This document shows, piece after piece, positions 17,064 to 26,850 of a stretch of 64,000 nucleotides of DNA. The notes beneath the pieces are model-generated. The model had not been told where the DNA came from and made no database searches. It worked only from the letters and a program-made list of their open reading frames with translations. The stretch lies in the NCBI GenBank assembly GCA_964462515.1, contig CAYWXK010000023.1, forward strand, positions 1 through 64,000, in the 5' to 3' direction. The position numbers and the translations under genes are program-made. Within the stretch, counting starts at the first letter, position 1; each line of letters begins with the position of its first letter. The stretch comes from CAYWXK01 sp964462515 (GTDB lineage: Bacteria > Planctomycetota > Phycisphaerae > Sedimentisphaerales > Anaerobacaceae).

Positions 17064-18470
17064 ATGGCAAAGTATAAACACGCTCTTGCGCTGTATCCGT
17101 ATTGCGGCGATTCGACCGCGACGATGGGAGTTTTTCCACCGACCGGCCTTGAGTATATCGCCACGAGCATGAAGGGGCTGGTCGATAAGGTAACGCTTCT
17201 CGACCTTCGGTATGAGAAGGTCTATCAGGACCCGAAGACGCTGGGCGAGTTTATCAGGAAAGAGATAGACCTTTTGTGCATCGGCATCCAATGGCAATCC
17301 CGGTTCAAGAACGTCTGTGATTTCATCTCCAAGCTGCCTGATGAGGTCTGCACGGTCGTCGGAGGATACAAAGCAACGCAGGAAGTCGAGTGCCTGTTTG
17401 AGCGTTGTCCGAATATCGATATGGTCGTCCGGGGTGAGGGCGAAGAGATAATCAAGCAAATCGTCACGGGGATTCCGTACAAGGATATTCGTGGACTTTC
17501 CTATCGCGAGAATGGAAGGGTCGTCCACAATGAAAACCATCCTCTGCCTGACATCACGCGTATTGCGTTTCCCGACCGTTCGCTGAGAAGGCACGATTAT
17601 TACTGGGTTCAGGATGGTGTTCGACTCAGCAACCAGACGTTCGACACGGTGCTGACGACAAGAGGGTGTCCATTCAAATGCAAGTTCTGCACATTCAGTA
17701 TGAATCCACTCGGACAGAAGAGGGACTATACGGAACGGCCGGTCGAATCGGTCATTGAAGAATTGAAGATGGTAACGGCCGATATTGTGCTTTTTAGCGA
17801 CGACAACTTCTTCACGAACCCGCAGAGGAGTGAACGACTTTGCGATATGATTATCGAGAACAATATCAAGAAGACCTTTGTTGTCCAGGCGAGGGTTGAC
17901 GTGGCGAGGCATCGCAGGGTCCTCGACAAGGCCCAGAAAGCGGGCTTCAAGGTCTTCCTGATAGGGGTCGAGTCGCCGCACGACCGGATACTGGAGCAGC
18001 TTCAGAAAGGCATCACCCAACAGCAGGTTCGAGAGGCATTTGCGGTCCTGACGCAGTATGAATTCTATCTGCATGGGTACTTCATCTATGGCAACATCGG
18101 CGAGACGGAAGAAGAGATGCTTTACATTCCGAAGTTTGCGAAGGAGATAAAAGCGGATTCCATCAGTTTCCACAAACTGCGCATCGAGAAGTTTTCACCC
18201 CTGAAGGAGGTAGTTGAGGCAACGCCGGGTTACTACTACAAACATATCGGCGGTCCCGTGTATTCGGACCGTTACGGGTACAAGGAGCTCAAGCAAATCC
18301 GCAACCGGATCCGCTCGGAGTTCTACGACCTTCCGCAGATCATCCATATCGTCAGAAAAGCCCGGCGGATTGGGCTTGTCGGGGGGCGCGACCTGGCGAA
18401 TGCACTTCTTAATCTGCCTCTGCTAATGTACAGGTTTGCCACACAAAAGCCGAGAAAGAAGAGAAAATAG
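17064..18470 (+). CDS. B12-binding-domain radical SAM protein
   Basis: About 468 residues. The N-terminal part (residues 1-150) has the cobalamin-binding Rossmann-like fold order (YPYCGDSTATMGVFPPTGLE, then CTVVGGYKATQE, then MVVRGEGEE). The radical SAM core follows, with the 4Fe-4S motif RGCPFKCKFCTF and a YxDDN-like FSDDNFF strand. The C-terminus ends in a basic tail (KPRKKRK). Such enzymes often carry out methylations or ring rearrangements on lipids, tetrapyrroles or secondary metabolites; the substrate here is unknown. The chosen ATG excludes an upstream in-frame extension covering the promoter. Confidence 0.9.
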   Translation: MAKYKHALALYPYCGDSTATMGVFPPTGLEYIATSMKGLVDKVTLLDLRYEKVYQDPKTLGEFIRKEIDLLCIGIQWQSRFKNVCDFISKLPDEVCTVVGGYKATQEVECLFERCPNIDMVVRGEGEEIIKQIVTGIPYKDIRGLSYRENGRVVHNENHPLPDITRIAFPDRSLRRHDYYWVQDGVRLSNQTFDTVLTTRGCPFKCKFCTFSMNPLGQKRDYTERPVESVIEELKMVTADIVLFSDDNFFTNPQRSERLCDMIIENNIKKTFVVQARVDVARHRRVLDKAQKAGFKVFLIGVESPHDRILEQLQKGITQQQVREAFAVLTQYEFYLHGYFIYGNIGETEEEMLYIPKFAKEIKADSISFHKLRIEKFSPLKEVVEATPGYYYKHIGGPVYSDRYGYKELKQIRNRIRSEFYDLPQIIHIVRKARRIGLVGGRDLANALLNLPLLMYRFATQKPRKKRK

Positions 18471-18603
18471 GTCGGCAAAGGCAAAAAGAATTTTCGATTT
18501 CCAATTCCACCATACGGACGGTGGACAAGTTTCAATGTCCAATTTACAATCGGGAATATGCGTTTAGGGGTGGGGATAACGGATTTATGTTCAGGGGCAA
18601 TTT

Positions 18604-19554
18604 ATGCTGCATAGAAAAACTTCCGCGGTGCTCAGAAATATCTTTTTGCTAAGTATCCTCCTTACTCTATGCTTCTTTTGCAATGCCTATTCAGCTTCGC
18701 CTGGCACGACTGCGAAAGCTGGGATTGAGCTAAAGGTTATGACATTTAACATCCGCTATGGGACCGCTAATGACGGCGAGGACCGATGGGAGAATCGAAG
18801 GCAAATGGTCTTTGATGTTCTGCGAAAAAACCAGCCTGGTGCCCTGGGGCTTCAGGAAGCGCTGCATTTCCAGATAGACGAGATTTGTAAAGCGGTTCCC
18901 GAATATGGCCGGCTTGGTGTTGCCCGCGATGACGGAAAGACAAAAGGAGAGTATTGCGCAATTCTATATCGCCAGGACCGCCTGGAGGTTAATGAGTCGG
19001 GGACATTCTGGTTTTCCGACACGCCGGATGTCGCCGGTTCAAGCCACTGGGGCAACGCTAACGTGCGAATATGCACATGGGCGAGATTTGTTGAAAAGAA
19101 AGCGGGCAGAGGTTTCTATTTGTATAATCTTCACTTAGACCACGTATCACAGCCGTCTCGTGAAAAAAGCGTTGTTTTATTAGCCAGGCGTATTAGTGAT
19201 AGAAAACGCCCGGACTTATTTATCATAACAGGAGATTTCAACGCGGGCGAAAGTAACCCGGCCATACTGTATCTAAAAGGTAAGGCAGCCCTCGGTGAAG
19301 AGGAGAGTAAATCCAAAAATTCGGTTCCTGTTGTTGATACCTTTCGCGTGTTGTATCCCGATGCCAACGAGGTGGGGACATTCAACGCATTCAAAGGAAA
19401 TCGAAAGGGTGATAAGATTGATTTCATTTTCACTATGCCTGATGTGCAGGTTCTCGAAGCACAAATAGTCCATACTGAGCGTAATGGCCGATACCCTTCC
19501 GACCACTTTCCGGTTACTGCTCGGATTCGTCTGCCTGCAACCGACAGTCAATAA
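18604..19554 (+). CDS. Secreted endonuclease/exonuclease/phosphatase family protein
   Basis: A 316-residue protein with an N-terminal signal peptide (IFLLSILLTLCFFCNAYSA). The EEP fold motifs are LKVMTFNIRYG (metal/Asn), LGLQEA (catalytic Glu), HLDHVS, TGDFNAGESNP and SDHFPVTARI (Asp-His). The family includes DNases, sphingomyelinases and phosphoesterases; the substrate cannot be assigned. AGGGG precedes the ATG. It is convergent with the FAD oxidoreductase gene, with 30 bp between their stops. Confidence 0.9.
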   Translation: MLHRKTSAVLRNIFLLSILLTLCFFCNAYSASPGTTAKAGIELKVMTFNIRYGTANDGEDRWENRRQMVFDVLRKNQPGALGLQEALHFQIDEICKAVPEYGRLGVARDDGKTKGEYCAILYRQDRLEVNESGTFWFSDTPDVAGSSHWGNANVRICTWARFVEKKAGRGFYLYNLHLDHVSQPSREKSVVLLARRISDRKRPDLFIITGDFNAGESNPAILYLKGKAALGEEESKSKNSVPVVDTFRVLYPDANEVGTFNAFKGNRKGDKIDFIFTMPDVQVLEAQIVHTERNGRYPSDHFPVTARIRLPATDSQ

Positions 19555-19584
19555 ATGACTGCGATACCACCATCTGATATGTTA

Positions 19585-20979
19585 TTACATACGCATCTCG
19601 GCGTTCTGGCTGAGCAAGAGTTTCTGCAGGGCCTTTACGTCGAGTTTGCGCGGCGGCGTGCTGGTTTTAGCTGCCAGGGCTGCTGCGCAGCCTGAGGCAT
19701 GGCCGATAGCCATCGCGGGCGCCATTGAGCGTGCGGACTGGAATGGCGCCTGCTCGCAGGAAATGCAGCGGCCCGTCAGCACCAGTCCCTCGACTTTCTT
19801 TGGGACAAGTGCACGATATGGTATATCAAAACCTTCGTGGCTAAAGAAGAATCGCTTGCCGTGATAGCTCGGCATCGGATTGGAGCTGATGGCGATAACG
19901 TCGGGAAAACGCGTTCCATTTATGGCGTCCTGCTCGGTGACAGTATATTCGCCGATGATGCGGCGGGTCTCGCGGACGCCAATGCCTGTTGCAGTCTGCA
20001 ATAGATAAACCGACTCCATACCAGCAGTTTTTCGTAATTGCTGGACCTGTTCCCACAGTCGCAGGCGGGTTTCCGCTTCGGCTTTGGTCAGGTTCTCAGC
20101 GTCCAGGCCGTCGCCGCCGAAGCCGGGACCCCATTTAACCACCCTATCGCCGATACGGATTCCGCCATACGAATCTTTGATGCCGGCAGGTAGTCCACCC
20201 AGTCGGTACATAAGAGACATATCCATCCTATCGCCTTTTTCGGCGGGGCCGGAAAATGGCGAGCCAGCACGGGCAGCGATGTCACCATCACCTGTGGCAT
20301 CGATAACGATGTCGGCGGTAATGGCCTGCCTTCCCGATTTAGACTCAACAATGACGCCTGTTACTTTTGAGCCATCGAGCATAGGTGCAACGACTAAACT
20401 GTGCAGGCACAGTTTGACACCCTCTTTCTTTATCATATTCAGCATCGCAACCTTGGCGGCCTCGGGGTCAAAGCCGACACAATAAGTAATGTCGCCTTTG
20501 GTAACATCGTGCGGGATGTCTTTTTGATAATTATCAGAATCGGCTATGCCGCCTAAGCGGACAAGCTCAGCGATATATTCGGCGGGAATGCCTTTAACGG
20601 TTTGCAGGGCTTCGGGCGGTTTTTGATTGCGGAAACCATTATAGCAGGTCATAAGTCCTGCGGTTCCATTGCCGCCCAGAAATGGATAGCGTTCGATAAG
20701 TAACGTATCTGCGCCGCTGCGGGCTGCTGCCAGGGCTGCTATAAAGCCGCTGGATCCGCCGCCGGCAATAACGACCTGGTGACGGCTGACAACCGGAGTT
20801 TGTAGTCTTTCGCGATAAATGCCTTTGTTAGCTTGCCCGGCGGCTTCCGCTGTTTTAACGGCTGGCAGTAAACTGCCGGCGGCAACGGCGCCGCCTAATG
20901 CTGCGCCGATGAATTGACGACGACCGATGTTATTCTGGTCTTTTAGAACCTGCTCATTTTTCTTATGTTCCGGCATCAT
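19585..20979 (-). CDS. Tat-exported FAD-dependent oxidoreductase
   Basis: A 464-residue flavoprotein. A twin-arginine signal (IGRRQFIGAALGGAVAAG) predicts folded export across the membrane. The FAD-binding motif VVIAGGGSSGFIAALAAARSG follows, then a Gly-rich FLGGNGTAGLM segment and an ATGDGDIAARAG motif, which match the FAD_oxidored (PF12831) family. Members are common next to sugar-degradation genes in Planctomycetota, but the substrate is unknown. GGAG precedes the first of two adjacent ATGs. The PIG-L gene lies 56 bp upstream on the same strand, so the pair is likely one operon. Confidence 0.88.
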   Translation of the reverse strand: MMPEHKKNEQVLKDQNNIGRRQFIGAALGGAVAAGSLLPAVKTAEAAGQANKGIYRERLQTPVVSRHQVVIAGGGSSGFIAALAAARSGADTLLIERYPFLGGNGTAGLMTCYNGFRNQKPPEALQTVKGIPAEYIAELVRLGGIADSDNYQKDIPHDVTKGDITYCVGFDPEAAKVAMLNMIKKEGVKLCLHSLVVAPMLDGSKVTGVIVESKSGRQAITADIVIDATGDGDIAARAGSPFSGPAEKGDRMDMSLMYRLGGLPAGIKDSYGGIRIGDRVVKWGPGFGGDGLDAENLTKAEAETRLRLWEQVQQLRKTAGMESVYLLQTATGIGVRETRRIIGEYTVTEQDAINGTRFPDVIAISSNPMPSYHGKRFFFSHEGFDIPYRALVPKKVEGLVLTGRCISCEQAPFQSARSMAPAMAIGHASGCAAALAAKTSTPPRKLDVKALQKLLLSQNAEMRM

Positions 20980-21035
20980 ACGAATTCTCCATAATTTCTA
21001 TAGATTACACAAATAGATGTGCAGTAAAGGTAATT

Positions 21036-21914
21036 TCACCGTATCGGCCCGAGGACTTTCTTTTCTTCAAACATATTGCGGTAGCTGGCAGGATGATAGA
21101 GCTTAAAGTCTATGGCCTGGATGTATTCCTCAGGGCCGCAATGGCGAACATTTTCAATCAGGGAAGATATTTGTCTTTGCGAGCGAAAAGACGCAATGGC
21201 TTTTAGTTTATTTTCGAGATAGACGAGCGGTGTGGACATTCGAAGGGTGGGAGGTGATGCAAAATCACAATAAACCGCAAACGTATGGATATACGGGACC
21301 CTGGCGAGGGGCTTACCCAGCTCCGGCCAGATGTTGCCGGCGGCGTGGAACAAACTGATAAGAAATTCTTCATAAATGATACGATGGTCGGGATGCAGGT
21401 CATTTTGAGTGGGCAAAAAGCACTGCGTTGGATTGATTTTTCGTAGATACCAGGTAAAGGTATTCTGCAATCCGACAAAACCGCTGATAGCCAGTCCGTC
21501 GAGGCTCGGCCTCGCCGAGACTGAAGGATTTTTGGGCGTGGCTGGAGTTCTGCCTCTGTAATTACTTACCTGGCAATCCGGAAATCCCAGCCAGAGGATA
21601 TTTTCAGTCGGCACGCCGAGACTCTGATAACATTCAAGAGTTTCTTTGTGTCTTATTTCTGCGATTGTCTCTTTCTCGTTGGCGCTGCAATAGCCCATAC
21701 CGCCATCGGTAACGATCAGGATATGGACGGGGACATTTTCTCTTTTTGCCAACTGGATAAGAAGGCCCGCCCCCAGAACTGCATCGTCATCGTGCGGGCT
21801 TACTATTAAAAAGCACTCCTTGTCGCTCTGCCAGTGCCGGGACACGCTGGCAAGAGTTGAGCCTACCCGCCGTTCATTGCCGACCAAACGCACAAACTCA
21901 ATTTTTTCTTCCAT
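21036..21914 (-). CDS. PIG-L family deacetylase
   Basis: A LmbE/PIG-L type zinc-dependent N-acetyl-sugar deacetylase fold, 292 residues. The zinc motif VSPHDDDAVLGAG is near the N-terminus, with DGGMGYCSANEKET next and the late His motif LHPDHRIIYEE. Relatives deacetylate GlcNAc-linked molecules; the substrate here is unknown. AGGAG precedes the ATG. The FAD oxidoreductase follows closely on the same strand. Confidence 0.9.
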   Translation of the reverse strand: MEEKIEFVRLVGNERRVGSTLASVSRHWQSDKECFLIVSPHDDDAVLGAGLLIQLAKRENVPVHILIVTDGGMGYCSANEKETIAEIRHKETLECYQSLGVPTENILWLGFPDCQVSNYRGRTPATPKNPSVSARPSLDGLAISGFVGLQNTFTWYLRKINPTQCFLPTQNDLHPDHRIIYEEFLISLFHAAGNIWPELGKPLARVPYIHTFAVYCDFASPPTLRMSTPLVYLENKLKAIASFRSQRQISSLIENVRHCGPEEYIQAIDFKLYHPASYRNMFEEKKVLGPIR

Positions 21915-22133
21915 TTATTTATCTCCTACCGGTTCGTCGCACGTATTTTGATGGGTTGTCATCCCTTTGCTTCGCTCAGGACACGGTTGAGCCGAAGGCG
22001 AAACATCCGGCCTTCGTAAGAGAGCTTCTTCGGCTCTTGCAGACGGGAATCAGAATGACGCTCATACAGGATTTTGATAGATTCTTCGTCCGCTACAGTG
22101 GCGGACTCAGAATGACATCCCTACAGAGGGATG

Positions 22134-23447
22134 TCAATTTGTCAGGCCTGCGATGGCGGCACCTATCAATGTTGCATTTTCGACATTTACTATTTCATAG
22201 TATATGTTCTTCTTGTCTTCAAGATATTGCTTCAGATAGAACTCGACCCTTTGTTTGAGGGATTTTAGCTGATAGAAAACCGTGCCTTCGGCGACGATAC
22301 AGACCGGACGGCAGGGATTTTGCCCTTTGCCGCTCTTGGTAGTCGCCGAAGATAATTTCACAGCGGTTAATTTCGCAGCACGTTCGATTAATCCATCGAC
22401 CAGATAATATAGCGTAACAGTATCACTCTCGCTGCTATCTGTCAGAGCAAGAGAAAGAGGATTATTGCTTGAAGCAGGATGATACATAAAATCGTTGATG
22501 TCTTTCGTGGAAAGCTCCTTTATTTTTTTTAGTTTTTCAACCGGCTTGGTGGAGAATAAGCCGTCATCTGCTGCCGTCTGAATGGTTCGCAGGCAAAGCG
22601 GCCCGAAATAGGCGCCGGATATCATTTTTTCGAAAGTCTGCTGTTCAGGATTAATTGTTGTCTTGTCATAGTCGAGGTCGATTTTACCTCTGGGGGCTTT
22701 GCCAAAAGCGCCGGATTCGGTGTTTATTATCTGGCTTTTTGCCGGGTCGAGGCCTTTGACTTTCTTTATATTTTTATTTTGCTCCACATAGCAGCAATTT
22801 GTGCCTGTGCCGAGAATGAAGCCGACATAGCTATCGAACACCCTGTCAGCAAACCCGGCCCTGCCGGCTAAAAGTGCTGCGACGGTATCGTTTAGTAAGA
22901 CAACGTGTTTGTCACTTCGACAGCCCATCGCTGCCAGCGAGAGGTTCAGATTCTCTCCTACCATTTGCCCCTCTACTTCTTTGGCCTTAATCTCTTTGGA
23001 GAAGCGAATCAGCTTGCCATCCTTGTTCGGATAGATTTCGGTCGGATAGGAGAAGCAAAAACCGATGTTTTTGCCTGCGCTGATAAAGTCCTTTACATAT
23101 CCTGCCATAACCGCAAAAAATTCTTTTTTGCTGACCTGTTCATTTATTCCGGGCATCTGGAAGAGCATCGGATTTTGTATGACCGGCTGTTTTTTTTCAT
23201 TAAAGTGCACCACTGCGACGCGAAAGTTTGTGCCGCCGGCATCTATCGCTATCACAGGCTCATTGACCGGCACCGGCTTTTCGGTTTCCATATATGTCGG
23301 TATCATTTCGAGGGAGCTTTTCTGACCGGCAAGGCCCTTTTCCATTTCCTCAAGAAAGGCGCGGCAGCACTTTTCAATGTCGATGTCCTCATAGGCCATA
23401 CCATATTTTTTCAGAAAGCTCTTTACTTTATTTTTTATTTTCTCCAC
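22134..23447 (-). CDS. Hexokinase family protein
   Basis: An ASKHA-fold sugar kinase of the eukaryote-like hexokinase family found also in Bacteroidetes and Planctomycetota. Phosphate-1 motif is AIDAGGTNFRVAVVHF, with the small-domain FCFSYPTEI, the catalytic-loop Asp in LLNDTVAALLAG and an adenosine-region LGTGTNCCYVEQ. The substrate is probably glucose or a related hexose. The frame is open to a TTG at 23462, but GGGAG lies 8 nt before the GTG at 23447, so that start is preferred (437 residues). The stop lies within a gene-free repeat stretch to the left. galE lies upstream on the same strand. Confidence 0.88.
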   Translation of the reverse strand: MEKIKNKVKSFLKKYGMAYEDIDIEKCCRAFLEEMEKGLAGQKSSLEMIPTYMETEKPVPVNEPVIAIDAGGTNFRVAVVHFNEKKQPVIQNPMLFQMPGINEQVSKKEFFAVMAGYVKDFISAGKNIGFCFSYPTEIYPNKDGKLIRFSKEIKAKEVEGQMVGENLNLSLAAMGCRSDKHVVLLNDTVAALLAGRAGFADRVFDSYVGFILGTGTNCCYVEQNKNIKKVKGLDPAKSQIINTESGAFGKAPRGKIDLDYDKTTINPEQQTFEKMISGAYFGPLCLRTIQTAADDGLFSTKPVEKLKKIKELSTKDINDFMYHPASSNNPLSLALTDSSESDTVTLYYLVDGLIERAAKLTAVKLSSATTKSGKGQNPCRPVCIVAEGTVFYQLKSLKQRVEFYLKQYLEDKKNIYYEIVNVENATLIGAAIAGLTN

Positions 23448-23486
23448 GTTCAGGTCTCCCAAATGTTGATAATTTATTTTGCTCGA

Positions 23487-24497
23487 TTAATCCGGATAAC
23501 CATCCGGGTGCTGGCTGTGCCATTGCCAGGCGGTAGAAACCATTCTTTCCAGCTCGGGCAATTCGGGCTGCCAGCCGAGGTCATTTTTTGCTTTTGTGGC
23601 ATCGGATGTCAGGACCGGCGGGTCGCCCGGCCGGCGGCTTGCAGATACAACCTTAAAGTCTTTGCCGGATACTTTTTTAACGGCTTCAATAACCTCTCTA
23701 ACCGAATAGCCTTTACCATTGCCTAAGTTATAAACAAGCCCTTCGGCAGTGAGCTCAGTGTCGAACTGCTCGCCTCTTTTGTCCAGTTTCTTTAGTGCCG
23801 ATAGATGCGCTCTGCATAAATCATCAATATGGATATAATCACGGATGCAGGTTCCATCCGGCGTATCATAATCGGTGCCGAAGATTTCTATTTCTTTACG
23901 TTTGCCCATTGCAGCCTGGATGGCAAGCGGAATCAGATGTGATTCGGGTCTATGGTCTTCTCCAAGCGTTCTGTTGTTGCCTGCACCGCAGGCATTAAAA
24001 TATCGAAGCGCTGCATATCGCAACTTTCCTGTCTGACTTTGGTAGTAACACATTTTCTCAATCGCCAATTTGGTTTCTCCGTAAGGATTAACCGGCTCCT
24101 TAGGCGAATTCTCAGTGATAGGCACTTTTTTGGGAATTCCATAGACAGCGGCGGTGCTGCTAAAGACGAACTTTTCCACGCCGACCAATTCCATTGCTGA
24201 GAGGAGATTTTGCGTATTTGAAACATTATTGCGATAGTATTTAAGGGGCGACTGCACCGATTCTGCAACCTCAATAAAGGCGGCAAAGTGCATTACAGCT
24301 TCGATTTTGTATTTTTTGAGAGTTTTGACAAGTAAATCATAATCAGCTAAATCACCATCGACAAATTCGGTCTGAATGGCAGACCTATGGCCTGTGCTGA
24401 GATTATCGAAAACGACGGGAATATATCCCTCACGGGCAAGCACAGCCGTCATATTACTGCCGATGTATCCAGCTCCGCCGCAGACAAGTATTTTCAT
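23487..24497 (-). CDS. galE: UDP-glucose 4-epimerase
   Basis: GalE interconverts UDP-glucose and UDP-galactose through an NAD-bound intermediate. It begins MKILVCGGAGYIGSN (Rossmann motif), with FSSTAAVYG (catalytic Ser/Thr) and NPYGETKLA (catalytic Tyr and Lys). The ORF is open for a further 40 codons upstream, but that part is translated dispersed repeat and not protein, so the ATG at 24497 is chosen (336 residues, the usual length). The upstream lipoprotein gene ends 7 bp away on the same strand, and hexokinase follows 39 bp downstream. Confidence 0.95.
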   Translation of the reverse strand: MKILVCGGAGYIGSNMTAVLAREGYIPVVFDNLSTGHRSAIQTEFVDGDLADYDLLVKTLKKYKIEAVMHFAAFIEVAESVQSPLKYYRNNVSNTQNLLSAMELVGVEKFVFSSTAAVYGIPKKVPITENSPKEPVNPYGETKLAIEKMCYYQSQTGKLRYAALRYFNACGAGNNRTLGEDHRPESHLIPLAIQAAMGKRKEIEIFGTDYDTPDGTCIRDYIHIDDLCRAHLSALKKLDKRGEQFDTELTAEGLVYNLGNGKGYSVREVIEAVKKVSGKDFKVVSASRRPGDPPVLTSDATKAKNDLGWQPELPELERMVSTAWQWHSQHPDGYPD

Positions 24498-24504
24498 AGT
24501 CTCG

Positions 24505-25260
24505 TTACTCGATACTTCCGACTTTGCTTCCGCCTTCGCCAAGGCTACGGCGGACAAGTGCGCTACGCCGGACAAGCGATTCTCGATACTCGATATCGAG
24601 CGACGAGCGACGAGCATCGAGCATCGAGGAAATTCGCTTTAAGATTTCGGCTTCAAGCGGCTTATCCTGGCCTAAATCGACCCAGGCCATTCCTGCCTGC
24701 TGCTGAGGACTAAGTCTCATCCTCTGCATCGCTGAGGTGCTTGTGGAAAACATCTGGTATGCGCGTGAGCTGCTGCTGACCTCCTGTTCGGGCAGGGATA
24801 ATCTTTCGACCTTAACAACGCAGTTGACGGGCACATCCTTATCCTTCTGGCCTATACGAATTTCAACAATTCTTCGGATACTTTGGAGGGTTGCCTCGGC
24901 GGAGTTGAAGGCCCCGACATTGTCGCTTCGCCAGAGCTCAAAAAATTGTGCACCCGGCAAAGGACTGGTTCGTATAAGGCCGCTGTTGGCATCCGCCTTT
25001 TCGATGGTAAAGTGCATTTTGCTGAGGACATCTTCTGCTACCTCCATCACCACCGGCTTATCTAAGTCTTTCACGCAAAGCTGCGCGGCGGCTGCTTCGT
25101 ATTGTTGCTGCTTTGCACAGCCGGACAGAAGGAAAAGACAGAAGACAGAAAACAGAAGACGGAAGACGGAAAAATTTGAAACTTGTCTGACGACAGTCAA
25201 GATCCGAAACCTGAAATCCGAAATTAACAAAGCCTTTTGCGTCTTGACCTTTGCATTCAT
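24505..25260 (-). CDS. Predicted lipoprotein with repeat-derived C-terminal tail
   Basis: A 251-residue protein. The N-terminus has a hydrophobic signal with the lipobox LFLLSGCAK, so it is probably a lipid-anchored envelope protein. The mature region (about residues 50-210) is an unrecognised alpha/beta domain. The last 40 residues (LDARRSSLDIEYRES onwards) are encoded by dispersed repeat DNA (24515-24630), so the original stop was probably lost and the ORF extended. The real domain ends near AEILKRISSMLD. The predicted signal peptide is long (over 45 residues), so the true start may lie further in. Confidence 0.7.
   Translation of the reverse strand: MNAKVKTQKALLISDFRFRILTVVRQVSNFSVFRLLFSVFCLFLLSGCAKQQQYEAAAAQLCVKDLDKPVVMEVAEDVLSKMHFTIEKADANSGLIRTSPLPGAQFFELWRSDNVGAFNSAEATLQSIRRIVEIRIGQKDKDVPVNCVVKVERLSLPEQEVSSSSRAYQMFSTSTSAMQRMRLSPQQQAGMAWVDLGQDKPLEAEILKRISSMLDARRSSLDIEYRESLVRRSALVRRSLGEGGSKVGSIE
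24515..24576 (-). repeat. Dispersed GC-rich repeat, copy 2
   Basis: Reverse-orientation near-copy of 15593-15652. It forms the 3' end of the lipoprotein ORF. Next to it (24577-24631) are overlapping CGATACTCGATATCGAG and GAGCATCGAGCATCGAGG words of the second repeat class. Confidence 0.75.
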
Positions 25261-25370
25261 TTTATATCCTCATTTTATATTGTCAATTGAGCTGATTATA
25301 CAGGGGGTATCCTTCTGGCTCAAGGGCGAAATGCTTTTTTTCAAAGCAGAGGTGGACCAACAAATTCATA

Positions 25371-26567
25371 CTACTGCCATAGCCAATTGTCGGCAAAAAT
25401 GGCAAAATCACTCAAATTGACCAACTGATTTCGATTAAGGTCGCTCGGAATGCACTCACCCGTTTCAAGCCAATAGTCAACGAACACTTTCAGGTCGTTG
25501 AAATCTACTGCCCAGTCGTTGGTCAAATCGGCGATACTTCGCCAATTCTCCGGTGACTTGCTTGCCTCGGCTGTGCCGCCATAAGCCCCCATATTGATTC
25601 TGTTGCCGTTAGGCACCGGCTCATTACCGACAGGACATCCCGGATTCCCCGCATCGATACAAGGACTGGTCACCTCATCATAAACCCAGTTTTGGCTATT
25701 CGGGTTCCATCGGCCTGCTTGAGATTTCAAATGATAATCATAAACAAAACGCGAACCATAAGCAAAACACGGGTCAGCATCGATGTTGCCTTCGCCTTCA
25801 TAGCCACCCTCTATATCTGAGTAGGTAACATTAGTGCATCCCAAAATTTGTTTTGGGGACAATTTGCCACTATTCCCCCAGACTATTGTGTTTACCACCG
25901 ATGACGAGCCCGTGCAGTAAATTCCACCAACGCTGGATTCAAAACTAGCAGAAACGCTGTCATTGTCTGTTATGGTATTGTTTATAATAGAAGCCGAATC
26001 GGCACAAATACCACCCCCTAATCCACGAACGCGGTTCCATATGATAAGATTGTTCATGATAATAGCTGAAGAGTTAATACAACAAATTCCCCCGCCCCTA
26101 CTGCTTGGTGTAATAGTCGTTGAACTGGCGGTATTATATGCGATAACATTGTTGGTTATAGTTGGCGATGCCCCATTACAATAGATTCCACCGCCATGCG
26201 TAGCATAACCTAAGATGATTGTCATTCCACTCAAACGGGAAGAAGCCGTCTCGCCGCTGTGGAAATAAAAACCGCGATGTGGGTTAGCCGTGCCGTTGCA
26301 GCTAATTATTGTTATGGCTACGATATGGTGGTCGTTTGGGTCGGTGCTGCGGACGGTGATGGCCTTGCCCTTAAAATCGATATTGCGGTTGCCGGTATCA
26401 GTGTAGGTACCGGGCTGGACTTCGACAACATCGCCGTTGTTGGCATCATCAATGGCTGCCTGGATGTTGGTGAACTCGGCTGGACCGTCGTCATCGACAG
26501 TGATTATTCTCGCCTGGCAGGGAATGACTGAAAATACCAAAGCAAAACCGAAAATCAGCTTTTTCAT
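25371..26567 (-). CDS. Secreted right-handed beta-helix protein with dockerin-like C-terminus
   Basis: A 398-residue protein with a signal peptide (KKLIFGFALVFSVIPCQA). It then has DDGPAEFTNIQAAIDDANNG and repeated GGGIYC-type coils, the pattern of pectate-lyase-like parallel beta-helices. The last 60 residues hold two Asp/Asn-rich calcium-loop repeats (DLTNDWAVDFNDLKVFVDYW and DLNRNQLVNLSDFAIFADNW), a dockerin type I-like pair common in Phycisphaerae secreted proteins. It is probably exported and attached to a surface or a polysaccharide-binding complex. No catalytic triad is evident. GGAGG precedes the ATG. Confidence 0.85.
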   Translation of the reverse strand: MKKLIFGFALVFSVIPCQARIITVDDDGPAEFTNIQAAIDDANNGDVVEVQPGTYTDTGNRNIDFKGKAITVRSTDPNDHHIVAITIISCNGTANPHRGFYFHSGETASSRLSGMTIILGYATHGGGIYCNGASPTITNNVIAYNTASSTTITPSSRGGGICCINSSAIIMNNLIIWNRVRGLGGGICADSASIINNTITDNDSVSASFESSVGGIYCTGSSSVVNTIVWGNSGKLSPKQILGCTNVTYSDIEGGYEGEGNIDADPCFAYGSRFVYDYHLKSQAGRWNPNSQNWVYDEVTSPCIDAGNPGCPVGNEPVPNGNRINMGAYGGTAEASKSPENWRSIADLTNDWAVDFNDLKVFVDYWLETGECIPSDLNRNQLVNLSDFAIFADNWLWQ

Positions 26568-26850
26568 CTAAAGAGCCTCCGGGATATTTTTGTACAATCT
26601 GAATTATACTGTAAATACGACCAAGATTCAATTAAAAAACGTTTGAGTTACTATTTTTTGCCATTTTTTAGCTACCGGGCTTAAAACTAAAGGATAACTT
26701 GTTTTAAGGCCGATATTTTATTATTGGAGCATATAGAAATATCGATAGCCGTTAATCGAAGGTCTTTAGCTCCGGCTTGCAATGATAAAATACGAAATGC
26801 GAACGATAAATCACGAACCACTATCCACTATCCAGAAGCCACGCACAAAG

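Noticed and set aside
16989..18173. 394-codon minus-strand frame opposite the radical SAM gene
   Set aside because: The plus strand encodes clear B12/radical SAM motifs; the reverse frame has no recognisable domain.
24498..24617. N-terminal extension of GalE
   Set aside because: The 40 extra codons are translated dispersed repeat; the Rossmann fold starts at the ATG at 24497.
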